A DNA stretch of 64,000 bases. Source: Clostridia bacterium (GTDB lineage Bacteria; Bacillota; Clostridia; Christensenellales; Aristaeellaceae). Location of the stretch: positions 62,001 to 126,000 of the forward strand of contig JAFXZO010000086.1 of NCBI GenBank assembly GCA_017541205.1, given 5' to 3'. The translations under genes and the position numbers were made by a program. The notes beneath the pieces were generated by a model. The model saw nothing but the letters and a program-made list of their open reading frames with translations, did no database searches and was not told the origin of the DNA. Below are positions 24,350-32,886 of the stretch, in pieces (the stretch's first letter is position 1; the number at the start of each line of letters is the position of its first letter).

Positions 24350-26920
24350 ATGCGGAAACGATTTTGCGCGGCGCTCGTATGCCTGGCCTTGCTTTTGGCC
24401 GCCTTTCCAAGCCGGGCCGCCGAAACCTGGGATTGGAATAAAGCGTATTACGGTTTTCTGATGGACGGTTTCTTCAAATACGCGAAGCAAAAATACTTCG
24501 TGAACCCTGATAACTGGGAGGTCCCGCGCTTCGCTCTGCGCGATCTGGACCTGGACGGCGTGCCGGAGCTGCTGGCCTATAACGGATGCGGCTATACGGC
24601 CGACGCCCGGGGCTACGTTTATACCTTCCACAACGGACGCGTGTTTTACTGCGGGGAAATCGGCAATCTGGACGAGAACTTCTACTACGAAGGGAATACG
24701 CGGTATCCCGGACTGTTTTACGACAGCAGCGATCGGGACCAGCATTTCTCGCTTTACTATGTGCGCCTGGAAGGAACCAGGCTGGTTCGCCAGCGTGTGG
24801 CGGTTTGGAACTGGCCGTACGAAACCGAGGCGTGGAACGCGGTTGAGCCGGACAAGCCGCTCATCGTCGAAATACCGGCCGCTTATGCCCCCGTTACGCG
24901 GGACCGGGCGCTGTATGATCTTGCGGACACCTATCTGCGGATCGCCGCGAAGAATGAGGATCTGCCGCCCGATTATACGCGGCTGCAGCTCTATTCCATT
25001 CGGCAGATTTCCGCGATGGGCTGGGACGCGTTCACGGCAGGATACGGCGCCGCGGGATCGGCGTCGGTTTGGAATCAGCCCGTGAGGTTCTGGTTTGATC
25101 CCGACGGTACGGCACAGCTGGGCATCCTGTGGGAAACGGACGATACGCGTCTTTACGCTGTCACGGGGGAAAACGCCCTTACGGGAGAACCCGCCTATTC
25201 GGTCCGCGCCGGGAATCCGGGGCGCTACGGGGACGATTATTTCGATGTTTCAGACGGAACCGTGTATGCCTTTACGCTCTCGGCGCTGGACGCGGCGACC
25301 CGGGAACCCGTGGAGCGCACCACGGTCTATGTGTCCGTCACCTTCGCCCAGCCCCGGACGCAGGAGGAGATGGTGCAGGAGGTCTACCGGCTGAGCAGGC
25401 AAAAGCTCGTTGGCCAAATGGGCAAGGCGGGAACAGAGGAAAACGCCCTGCTGAACACCCTCTGTCAGGATTATGAAAAATCCTTTGCGAACATCTATAT
25501 GGGAGAGCTGGAGGATAATCTGACGTATCAAATCTCTTCGGCGGGGTACAGTATCCTTTCGGACACGGTGGGATTTGCGATCGACGGGATCAACGACATA
25601 ATCAACGATCCCGTCGAGATGGAGCTGATCCAGGTTTTGACCGATTATCTGACCAGCCGGGAAGGCGTGACCGCGGAGCAATTCAAGCATTACGCCGATC
25701 GGGTGTCCTGGGTCGGAGATATTGGCGAATTCTTTATCAGCGGCGACAACTGGAACGACTTGATGCAATCCCTCGATTCGGGGATCAGCGCCATGAACAC
25801 CGGGCTGGAGAAGATTTTCAATAAAATCCCGGACGATCTGTTCAAAGGCGTCAAAAAATACTTGCTCGGCAACTCCAGCCTGGCAGATCAGATCAATAAG
25901 CATACAAAAAAAATCAATAACGCCGGCAAGTTTTTCAGCGGCGTCGCCGCCGTGATCGAGACCGGGGTCAAAGTGAAGCGCAATACGGACGTCGTTTCGA
26001 TCCTGACGGGCAACTACATGGAAAATATCAGCATTCTGGGCGAGCTGGCCGAGCGGGCGAAAACAGAGCAGATGAAAAACGCCATCCGGCGCGTGACCAG
26101 ATGGATGACCAATCATCTGGAGGATGACTTGGCCCAGGTGTACGACGAGGCCAGCGCGTTAGGCAAATGGGTGCTGAACCTGGCGGTGGATTGGAGCGTG
26201 GAGGTGCTGGCAGAGAAGGCGGCGGGAGGCGGCGTCAAGGCCTTGGGAAACGGCCTGGGCGGCTTTTTGCTGGGGCAGGCCATCGGCAGCCTGGTCACCA
26301 AATCGGCCGGCGATTTTATCGGCGCCAACGAAAAGGTCGCCGCCGCCAATGCGGCGGCGCGCATCCTGAAGCTGGAAACGGAATATGCCGTGCTGAACGG
26401 GGACGTCCGTGCCTTCACCTGGCTGGATCTGTTTGCCAAAGAGATGTGGACCATGAATAACGCGACCGTCCTGGCGGTGGACGCCGTGCACCGGGGAAGC
26501 TTCCTGCGGGCCGTCGGCGACTGGATCAGAAACAACAAGGGCCGCGAGCTGAACGACCGGGATTACGATATGATCTCCGAGGACTCGAACAGGATCGCCG
26601 GCCACAGAACGCAGCTGGCGCGCTGCTTGGAGCAGTATACCGCCGAAGCGGAACAGGAGGTGCGGTGGGAAAACAAGCTGGAAACCGGCATCGTGGTGTA
26701 CGGCCCCCCGGAACGGGCGGTCATCGCGGATGACTGGGCGCCGCTGTACGCGTCGTATCATTCCGCCGATCCGGAACACCTGGTCTGCGAACTGCCGAAG
26801 GGAAGCGCGGCAGAGATCCTGGGTGAATTGTTTTCTGCGAAAAATGGGACCCTATGGTACCTCATCCGTTTTGATGATACGCAGTGCGCGTTCGCTGCCG
26901 CCTCTTGCGTGCAGCGTTAA
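24350..26920 (+). CDS. Large secreted protein of unknown function with C-terminal SH3b-like domain
   Basis: 856 aa from the ATG at 24350 (AAAGGA 9 bases upstream). A signal peptide is cleaved near SRAAE. Residues about 45-110 include DLDLDGVPELLAYN, an Asp-rich FG-GAP/EF-hand-like loop. Residues about 380-700 are helical and include the Gly/Ala-rich stretch AAGGGVKALGNGLGGFLLG (about 625-643), which looks membrane-interacting. The last about 70 residues (WAPLYASYHSADPEHLVCEL, then GTLWYLIRF) resemble SH3b. I do not recognise the central family. It follows the LRR genes on the same strand after 34 bp, with a terminator behind it. Confidence 0.7.
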   Translation: MRKRFCAALVCLALLLAAFPSRAAETWDWNKAYYGFLMDGFFKYAKQKYFVNPDNWEVPRFALRDLDLDGVPELLAYNGCGYTADARGYVYTFHNGRVFYCGEIGNLDENFYYEGNTRYPGLFYDSSDRDQHFSLYYVRLEGTRLVRQRVAVWNWPYETEAWNAVEPDKPLIVEIPAAYAPVTRDRALYDLADTYLRIAAKNEDLPPDYTRLQLYSIRQISAMGWDAFTAGYGAAGSASVWNQPVRFWFDPDGTAQLGILWETDDTRLYAVTGENALTGEPAYSVRAGNPGRYGDDYFDVSDGTVYAFTLSALDAATREPVERTTVYVSVTFAQPRTQEEMVQEVYRLSRQKLVGQMGKAGTEENALLNTLCQDYEKSFANIYMGELEDNLTYQISSAGYSILSDTVGFAIDGINDIINDPVEMELIQVLTDYLTSREGVTAEQFKHYADRVSWVGDIGEFFISGDNWNDLMQSLDSGISAMNTGLEKIFNKIPDDLFKGVKKYLLGNSSLADQINKHTKKINNAGKFFSGVAAVIETGVKVKRNTDVVSILTGNYMENISILGELAERAKTEQMKNAIRRVTRWMTNHLEDDLAQVYDEASALGKWVLNLAVDWSVEVLAEKAAGGGVKALGNGLGGFLLGQAIGSLVTKSAGDFIGANEKVAAANAAARILKLETEYAVLNGDVRAFTWLDLFAKEMWTMNNATVLAVDAVHRGSFLRAVGDWIRNNKGRELNDRDYDMISEDSNRIAGHRTQLARCLEQYTAEAEQEVRWENKLETGIVVYGPPERAVIADDWAPLYASYHSADPEHLVCELPKGSAAEILGELFSAKNGTLWYLIRFDDTQCAFAAASCVQR

Positions 26921-26984
26921 TCGGAATGGCCGTTCCTTCAATTGCCCCTTGGCAGCTTCATTGTAAAGGATCGTTCGTTTTCTC

Positions 26985-27063
26985 AGACATAGTCGGCGCT
27001 TTCAGAATGTTGATCCCGCACCATCATTCTGCCGGAGTCAGCCGACTGTGTCTTCTTTATTTT
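26985..27063. terminator. Long hairpin terminator between convergent genes
   Basis: AGACATAGTCGGC (26985-26997) pairs with GCCGACTGTGTCT (27041-27053); an inner CAGAAT/ATTCTG stem lies between, and TCTTTATTTT follows. Ends the LRR cluster transcript. Confidence 0.75.
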
Positions 27064-27096
27064 GGTTCTTCAAGGATAATTTGCCCCACAGCAGCG

Positions 27097-28329
27097 CTAT
27101 TTCGCGCCGGCGTGGTTGCGGTTGGGGCCGCGCAGGAAATCCCCCTCCCCGGCGGGATACGGCAGGGGCAAGCGTACCCGCTGCCCGGCAATGGACACGG
27201 TATCCGCCCTCTCCCCGGTATCGCAAAGGACGATTTCCTTTACTTCAAACGGGAAAACGCCCCGGGGACTGAGCAATTCCAGCGTATCGCCCACGTAGAA
27301 CCGGTTTTTGAGCGTGAGGAACGCGTACCCGTCCCGCCAGTCCTCCACGCGGGCCACGTATTCCATTTCCTGCGTGAACCCGGCCGCCCCGGCCATGGGC
27401 GAAGGCGGGCCGAAATAAAAACCGGTGTTGAACGCGCGGTGGCTGGCCTTGAGAAGCTCTCCTTCCAATTCGGGCAGCAGGGCGCGGTATTCTTCCTCGC
27501 TCTTTCGGAGCGCGTCGACGGCCCTTCGGTACGCGCCGACCACGGTGGCAACATAATATTCTGTTTTCATGCGGCCTTCGATTTTGAGGCTCGCGATCCC
27601 CGCCGCGAGCATTTCCGGCAGATGGGAGAGCATGTTCAGATCGTACGCGGACAGGAGATACGTGCCGCGCGCGTCTTCCTCGATGGGCCAATATTCCCCG
27701 GGCCGCTTCTTTTCTTCCAATACATATTCCCAGCGGCAGGGCTGGGCGCACGCGCCGCGGTTGCCGCCCCGGCCGGTCAGATGGTCGCTGAGCATACAGC
27801 GGCCCGAATAGCTCATGCACATGGCCCCGTGCGCGAACGCTTCCATTTCCAGCGCCTTTGGCAGAGCCTTGCGCAGTTCGCCGATGCGCCGGAGCGACAG
27901 CTCCCGCGCCAGCACCACCCGCTGCGCGCCTTTTTCAAAATAGAATTTCGCGGCCTCGGCGTTCAGGGTGTTCGCCTGGGTGCTGATGTGAAGCGGGAGC
28001 GACGGCACGCACCGCCTTAGCATCAGGAACGCGCCTAAATCGCTGACCAGCGCCGCGTCCACGCCCATTTCAGCCGCCCTGCGCGCCGTTTCCCGCAGGC
28101 TGTCCATCTCATCCTGATAGGGCAGGATGTTCAGCGTCAGATAGAATTTTTTGCCAAGGCCGTGGGTATATTTCAGCGCGCGCTCTAATTCCTCCCACGT
28201 GAAGTTGCCCGCGAACGCGCGCAGGCCGAAAGCGGGCAGCGCGCCGTAGACCGCGTCCGCGCCGAAGCGCAGCGCCGCCTTCAATTGGGGCATGCCCCCC
28301 GCGGGAGCCAGCAATTCAAGCAAGGCCAT
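27097..28329 (-). CDS. U32 family protein (peptidase-like; tRNA/rRNA hydroxylation group)
   Basis: 410 aa, start at 28329 with GGAGGAAACC directly upstream (an in-frame ATG at 28371 lacks a site). Family marks are LLAPAGGMPQLKAALRFGAD at the start, and the U32 core EAFAHGAMCMSYSGRCMLSDHLTGR with CAQPCRW, supplying the four Cys proposed to hold an Fe-S cluster. The family is named peptidase U32, but members TrhP and RlhA take part in tRNA and 23S rRNA hydroxylation; the length and SLKIEGRMK motif suit the TrhP side. No partner U32 gene adjoins. Confidence 0.9.
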   Translation of the reverse strand: MALLELLAPAGGMPQLKAALRFGADAVYGALPAFGLRAFAGNFTWEELERALKYTHGLGKKFYLTLNILPYQDEMDSLRETARRAAEMGVDAALVSDLGAFLMLRRCVPSLPLHISTQANTLNAEAAKFYFEKGAQRVVLARELSLRRIGELRKALPKALEMEAFAHGAMCMSYSGRCMLSDHLTGRGGNRGACAQPCRWEYVLEEKKRPGEYWPIEEDARGTYLLSAYDLNMLSHLPEMLAAGIASLKIEGRMKTEYYVATVVGAYRRAVDALRKSEEEYRALLPELEGELLKASHRAFNTGFYFGPPSPMAGAAGFTQEMEYVARVEDWRDGYAFLTLKNRFYVGDTLELLSPRGVFPFEVKEIVLCDTGERADTVSIAGQRVRLPLPYPAGEGDFLRGPNRNHAGAK

Positions 28330-28512
28330 GGTTTCCTCCTGCAAAGCTTGGATGCGCCTATCATAACGCATGCGGCGCCAAAATGCAACAGAGCGGGAAA
28401 GCGGCGGGGCGGTCGGCGCAGCGCCGCTTATTAGATCTCAAATACGAAACCAATCCGATTTTCATTGTCTTTCTCCCGTAACATGAACGATCGTTGAGAA
28501 GTGAATACACCC

Positions 28513-28541
28513 TTGACGAAAGGACAAAAACTGCGTATGAT
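28513..28541 (+). promoter_or_regulatory. Promoter of the Gfo/Idh oxidoreductase gene
   Basis: TTGACG (28513-28518), 17-bp spacer, TATGAT (28536-28541), 27 bp before the ATG. Confidence 0.75.
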
Positions 28542-28568
28542 GGAGGGCGACCAAGGAGGGAAAGAAGC

Positions 28569-29555
28569 ATGTTTCAGGTAGGAATCGTCGGGTGCGGCGG
28601 GATTGCCCAGGTCCACGCGCAGGTCCTTGGCGACTGGGCGGAAACGTCGCTCGCCGCCTGTGCGGATATCAGGCCGGAGCGCGCCCGGGCCATGGCGGAA
28701 AAGTACGGGTGCCGGGCGTATGGCAGCATGGAAGAAATGCTGGAGAAGGAGCGTCTGGACGCCGTTCACCTCTGCACGCCGCATTATCTGCATCCCACGA
28801 TGGCGCTGGAGGCGGCAAAGCGCGGCGCGGCGGTTTTTACGGAAAAGCCGCCGGCGATCGACGAGGAGGGCTGGGCGCAGATCAGGGAAGCGGCGGCGAT
28901 AAGGCCGCTTGGCGTCTGCTTCCAGAACCGGTATAACGCCAACGTTTTGGAATGCCGCCGCATGCTGGACGCGGGGGAATACGGAAAGCTGCGAGGCCTA
29001 AGAGCCTTTGTTACCTGGAACCGCACGCCGCAATATTACACCGGCACCGATTGGAAGGGCAAATGGGCCACGGAGGGCGGCGGCGCGCTGATCAACCAGG
29101 CCGTGCACACGCTGGATCTGGCCGTCTGGCTTTGCGGCATGCCGGACCGGGTGGAATCCACGCTGCGCAACCACCACCTGAAAAACGTGGTCGAGGTGGA
29201 GGACACGGCGGAAATCTACCTGAAAAGCCGGGACAAGACCGCGCTGCTGTATTTTTCCACCGCCTACACGGAGGATTCCCCCGTGCTGATCGATTTGCAG
29301 CTGGAGCGCGCCTCGCTCCGCCTGGAGGATGACCGGCTCCAGATCCGGGAGGACGGCGGCGTGCGCACGATCGAATTTGCGAAAGAAACCCGCATGGGCC
29401 GGGCCTACTGGGGCGCGGGGCACAGCAAGTGCATCCGGGATTTTTACCGCAGCATCCGGGAGGGCCGGCCTTACCGGAACGACGCGGCCTCCTGCGAAAA
29501 CACCATGCGGGTGCTGCTGGATATTTACGCGCAGAACGGAAGGGACCTCGCCTGA
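28569..29555 (+). CDS. Gfo/Idh/MocA family NAD(P)-dependent oxidoreductase
   Basis: 328 aa, start at 28569 after AAGGAGGGAAAGAAGC. Rossmann motif VGIVGCGGIAQVHA at residues 4-17; the family EKPPAIDEEGW (usually EKP) near 96; and a GGGALINQAVHTLDLAVW segment near 178 with the catalytic-type His of GGxxxDxGxH-like motifs. It acts on a sugar or inositol derivative that cannot be named from sequence. It has its own promoter and is convergent with the Rrf2 gene; no sugar kinase or transporter is adjacent. Confidence 0.9.
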   Translation: MFQVGIVGCGGIAQVHAQVLGDWAETSLAACADIRPERARAMAEKYGCRAYGSMEEMLEKERLDAVHLCTPHYLHPTMALEAAKRGAAVFTEKPPAIDEEGWAQIREAAAIRPLGVCFQNRYNANVLECRRMLDAGEYGKLRGLRAFVTWNRTPQYYTGTDWKGKWATEGGGALINQAVHTLDLAVWLCGMPDRVESTLRNHHLKNVVEVEDTAEIYLKSRDKTALLYFSTAYTEDSPVLIDLQLERASLRLEDDRLQIREDGGVRTIEFAKETRMGRAYWGAGHSKCIRDFYRSIREGRPYRNDAASCENTMRVLLDIYAQNGRDLA

Positions 29556-29562
29556 ACGCGGA

Positions 29563-29979
29563 TCATTCGGCCTTTTGTTCCATCAGATCCGCCAGCGTGA
29601 CCCCTTCAAAGAACTGCCGGATCAGGGCGCTGAGCCGCTCCCACAGGGGGAAGGTTGAGCATTCTTCCCTGCGCGGGCAGGGCGCGCTGCCGCTTTCCAG
29701 GCAGGAAACGGGGGCCAGTTCGCCCTCCGTTTGCAGCAGGATCTCCGCGACGGTATAGGCCTCCGGCTTCCGGGTGAGCCGATAGCCGCCGCCCTTGCCC
29801 CGAACGCCGATCAGTATCCGGGACTGCACCAAGCCCTTCAGGATGCTTTCCAGATATTTTTCGGATATCTCCTGGCGCTTGGCGATCTCCTTGAGCGGCA
29901 GATAGCCCTCGCCCTGATGCTGCGCCAGGTCCACCATTACGCGAAGGGCATATCGGCCCTTGGTAGAAATCATAATCAC
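29563..29979 (-). CDS. Rrf2 family transcription regulator with three Cys
   Basis: 138 aa from the GTG at 29979, whose spacing to GGAGGAGGAA (8 nt) is better than that of the ATG at 29973. The winged helix is MISTKGRYALRVMVDLA, with LKEIAKRQEISEKYLESIL as the recognition region. The C-terminal part carries SCLESGSAPCPRREEC, three Cys spaced 7 and 5 apart, as in IscR and related Fe-S-sensing members. No isc or suf genes adjoin. Its promoter lies in the gap to the GH3 gene, so autoregulation would also affect that gene. Confidence 0.9.
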   Translation of the reverse strand: MIMISTKGRYALRVMVDLAQHQGEGYLPLKEIAKRQEISEKYLESILKGLVQSRILIGVRGKGGGYRLTRKPEAYTVAEILLQTEGELAPVSCLESGSAPCPRREECSTFPLWERLSALIRQFFEGVTLADLMEQKAE

Positions 29980-30010
29980 GGTCGGGATTCCTCCTCCAGT
30001 TGATAAACCC

Positions 30011-30039
30011 ATTATACCGCAAGGTTAGTGGGATTTCAA
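30011..30039 (-). promoter_or_regulatory. Promoter of the Rrf2 regulator gene
   Basis: On the minus strand TTGAAA (30039-30034), 17-bp spacer, TATAAT (30016-30011). It occupies most of the short gap to the divergent GH3 gene. Confidence 0.75.
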
Positions 30040-30076
30040 CCGGCGGGAGCAAAAACGGAGAAAGGATTGAAAGCAC

Positions 30077-32284
30077 ATGCAGGAGCAGGAATTACAGGCG
30101 TTATTATCCCAGCTTTCCCCGGAGGAAAAGATCGGCCAGCTGGTCCAGCTGCCCGCCTCCTTCCAGGAGGAAGGCAACGCGACGGGCCCCGCCATGCAGA
30201 TGGGGCTGACGCAGGAGGACCTGGCGCTCGCGGGCAGCTATTTGGGCCTCATCGGGGCGAAAAAGCTGCGCAAATTGCAGGAAACCTATATGGCGCGGCA
30301 CCCGCACCATATCCCGCTCCTCTTTATGGCGGATATCATCAACGGCTATCGCACGGTATTCCCGATCCCGCTGGCGCAAAGCTGCATGTTCGATCCCGCG
30401 CTGGTGGAAGCGTGCGCGTCCATCGCCGCGAAGGAAACCGCCGCGTCCGGCGTGCACGTGACCTTTTCGCCCATGGCCGATCTGAGCCGGGACGCGCGGT
30501 GGGGCCGCGTGATGGAGGGCGGCGGCGAAGACCCCTTCGTGAGCGGCCAGACGGCGGCGGCCATGGTGCGCGGATATCAGGGCAAGGATATCCGGGATAA
30601 AGGAAAAATCGGGGCGTGCCTGAAGCATTTCGCGGGCTACGGCGCGCCGGAGGGCGGGCGCGATTACAACAACGCCGAGCTTTCCGAGCGCACGCTGCGG
30701 GAGGATTACCTGCCCGCCTACCGGGCCGCGGTCGACGCGGGCTGCGCGCTGGTGATGCCCTCGTTCAACACGCTGGACCGCGTTCCTTCCGCCGCCAACG
30801 CCTGGCTGCTAAAGGACATCCTGCGCAAGGAAATGGGCTTTTCCGGCATGGTGATTTCCGATTGGAGCGCCGTGGCGGAGCTGATCCCCCACGGCATCGC
30901 CCGGGACGAAAAGGAGGCCGCGTATCTGGCCTTGCGCGCCGGCGTGGATATGGACATGTCGAGCCCCGTCTACATCAAAAACCTCAAAGCGCTCGTGGAA
31001 GCGGGCAAAATCCCCCTGCAGTGGATCGACGAAGCGGTGCTGCGCGTTTTGACGCTCAAAAACAAGCTGGGCCTGTTTGAAAACCCGTTCAAGGATCTGG
31101 ACGAAAACGAGGAAAGCGCGCTGCATCTGTGCGAAGCGCACCGGCAGGCGGCGCGAAAATGCGCGGAAAAATCGTTCGTGCTCCTCAAAAACGAGGGCAG
31201 CCTTCTGCCCCTTGCCGAGCCCGGGGAGACCGCGTGGATCGGGCCGTACGTGGATACGCAGATGCTCAACGGCGCCTGGTCGATCTTCGCGGACGACGGG
31301 GATACGCTGTCCCTCCGCTCCGCCCTGGCGCTGCACGAAAAGACAAAGAACGCCCCCACGGCCGTTGGCTGCGCCATCGCCGATCCGGACAGCCCGGTGC
31401 AGGGCTTCATGTCGGCCGTTTCGCTGTCCGGGGTGGATGAAGCGCAGGCGCTCCGGGAAGCGGCCGCCCTCGCCCAAAAGGCCAAAAACGTCGTCCTTGC
31501 GCTGGGCGAACACCGCGAATGCTCCGGCGAGGCCGCGAGCCGCGGAACGCTGACGCTGCCCAAGTGCCAGCTAAAGCTCCTCGACAGCATTGCCGAGGTG
31601 AACCCGAATATCATCGTGCTCCTTTTTACGGGCCGGCCGCTGGACATCCGCGCCGTGCAGGAAAAAGCGAAAGCCATCCTGCTGTGCTGGCTGCCCGGAA
31701 CGGAAGGGGCAAGCGCCGCCGTCCGCACCGTGCTCGGGGAGGCGAGCCCCTCCGGCAGGCTTTCCATGGCTTTCCCGTACTGCGTGGGCCAGCTTCCTTT
31801 GCACTATAACCATTTGCGCACCGGCAGGCCGTATTCCGGCGATTACAAGGCGGGCCGCTTCGGCTCCAAATACCAGGATATCCCCAACGACCCGCTCTAT
31901 CCCTTCGGCTTTGGGCTGACGTATACGGAATTTGCCTACGGCCCCGTCACGCTCAGCCAAAGCAGCATCAAAAAAGGAGGCGGGCTGACCGCCTCCGTCA
32001 CGGTCACCAACGTGGGCAAACGCCCGGGCGAAGAGACCGTGCAATTGTACCTAAGGGACGAATGCGGCAGCGTGGCCCGGCCTGTGCGGACGCTCAAGGC
32101 GTTTGAGCAGGTGACGCTCAAGCCGGGCGAAAGCCGCCGGGTTTCCTTCCGGATTGATGAAAGCATGCTGCGCTTTTATGACATCCATATGGCCTATACC
32201 AGCGAGCCCGGGGATTTCACCGTCTTCATCGGCCCGGACAGCCGCACGGAAAAAGGGGCCCGCTTTACGCTCAAGGAGGAATGA
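30077..32284 (+). CDS. Glycoside hydrolase family 3 beta-glucosidase-type enzyme (cytoplasmic)
   Basis: 735 aa without a signal peptide, so it acts on imported oligosaccharides. GH3 N-domain marks are LKHFAGYGAPEGGRDYNNAE near residues 185-204, and the nucleophile Asp in GMVISDWSAVAEL near 260. The C-terminal alpha/beta domain (about 375-580) contains GEHRECSGEAASRGTL, which supplies the general acid/base region. A fibronectin III-like domain closes the protein (about 650-735, with VTNVGKRPGEETVQLYL). The layout is that of beta-glucosidase/beta-xylosidase BglX. GGAGAAAGG precedes the ATG. Confidence 0.93.
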   Translation: MQEQELQALLSQLSPEEKIGQLVQLPASFQEEGNATGPAMQMGLTQEDLALAGSYLGLIGAKKLRKLQETYMARHPHHIPLLFMADIINGYRTVFPIPLAQSCMFDPALVEACASIAAKETAASGVHVTFSPMADLSRDARWGRVMEGGGEDPFVSGQTAAAMVRGYQGKDIRDKGKIGACLKHFAGYGAPEGGRDYNNAELSERTLREDYLPAYRAAVDAGCALVMPSFNTLDRVPSAANAWLLKDILRKEMGFSGMVISDWSAVAELIPHGIARDEKEAAYLALRAGVDMDMSSPVYIKNLKALVEAGKIPLQWIDEAVLRVLTLKNKLGLFENPFKDLDENEESALHLCEAHRQAARKCAEKSFVLLKNEGSLLPLAEPGETAWIGPYVDTQMLNGAWSIFADDGDTLSLRSALALHEKTKNAPTAVGCAIADPDSPVQGFMSAVSLSGVDEAQALREAAALAQKAKNVVLALGEHRECSGEAASRGTLTLPKCQLKLLDSIAEVNPNIIVLLFTGRPLDIRAVQEKAKAILLCWLPGTEGASAAVRTVLGEASPSGRLSMAFPYCVGQLPLHYNHLRTGRPYSGDYKAGRFGSKYQDIPNDPLYPFGFGLTYTEFAYGPVTLSQSSIKKGGGLTASVTVTNVGKRPGEETVQLYLRDECGSVARPVRTLKAFEQVTLKPGESRRVSFRIDESMLRFYDIHMAYTSEPGDFTVFIGPDSRTEKGARFTLKEE

Positions 32285-32285
32285 A

Positions 32286-32729
32286 TCATCTGCCCAGCCG
32301 GATCTTCCGCCGCTCCAGGGCGGCGGCGTATTCCGCTTTTTCTTCTTCCGTTTCGGGCGTATAGGCCGGCACGGCCTTGGGCTGGTCGTTATCGTCCAGG
32401 GCGACGAACACGGCGTAGGCGCGGTTGACGAGGGCGCGCTCGCCGTTCAATTGCTCCACGAAGCTGTCCACGCGCACCTCCAGGCTGGTGCGGCCCGTCC
32501 AGGTGACGCGCGCCTCCTGCACGATGGTATCGTTCAGATACGCCGGGGCGATAAAGTTCAGGTTATCGACGCATACGGTGGTGACCGCGCTGTTGGTGAA
32601 CCGCCGGGCCGCCACCGCGCCGACGATGTCGATCCACGCCATGATCTGCCCGCCGAACAGGCGGGGCTTGGCGTAGCCGTTGCAGTGCTGCGGCAGCACG
32701 ATCTGCACGTTGGATGTAATGAACGCCAT
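32286..32729 (-). CDS. Acyl-CoA thioesterase, hotdog fold (YciA/YkhA type)
   Basis: 147 aa from the ATG at 32729 (AAGGGAG upstream); an in-frame upstream start at 32804 would add unrelated residues. Hotdog thioesterase marks are the N-terminal VLPQHCNGYAKPRLFGGQIMAWID (Asn/Gly region with the catalytic Asp), DNLNFIAPAYLNDTI, and the RTSLEVRVDSFVE strand. It hydrolyses short to long acyl-CoA, probably as a homohexamer in the cytoplasm. Convergent with the GH3 gene, with only 1 bp between stops and no terminator. Confidence 0.9.
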   Translation of the reverse strand: MAFITSNVQIVLPQHCNGYAKPRLFGGQIMAWIDIVGAVAARRFTNSAVTTVCVDNLNFIAPAYLNDTIVQEARVTWTGRTSLEVRVDSFVEQLNGERALVNRAYAVFVALDDNDQPKAVPAYTPETEEEKAEYAAALERRKIRLGR

Positions 32730-32811
32730 ATGGACCGCTCCCTTGCTCTTTTCTGTGTTTCCAATATACGCCGTGTTTCGGCTTGATTCCTGTAAAAACT
32801 GCAAATTTTTC

Positions 32812-32841
32812 TTGCCCGCGGGCGTGTTTTCATTGTATACT
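32812..32841 (+). promoter_or_regulatory. Promoter of the deacetylase gene
   Basis: TTGCCC (32812-32817), 18-bp spacer, TATACT (32836-32841), 45 bp before the ATG. Confidence 0.65.
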
Positions 32842-32886
32842 GTTTGAGAAAATCCGGTCGGGATTTTTGTACGGAGGAAGCAGGAA

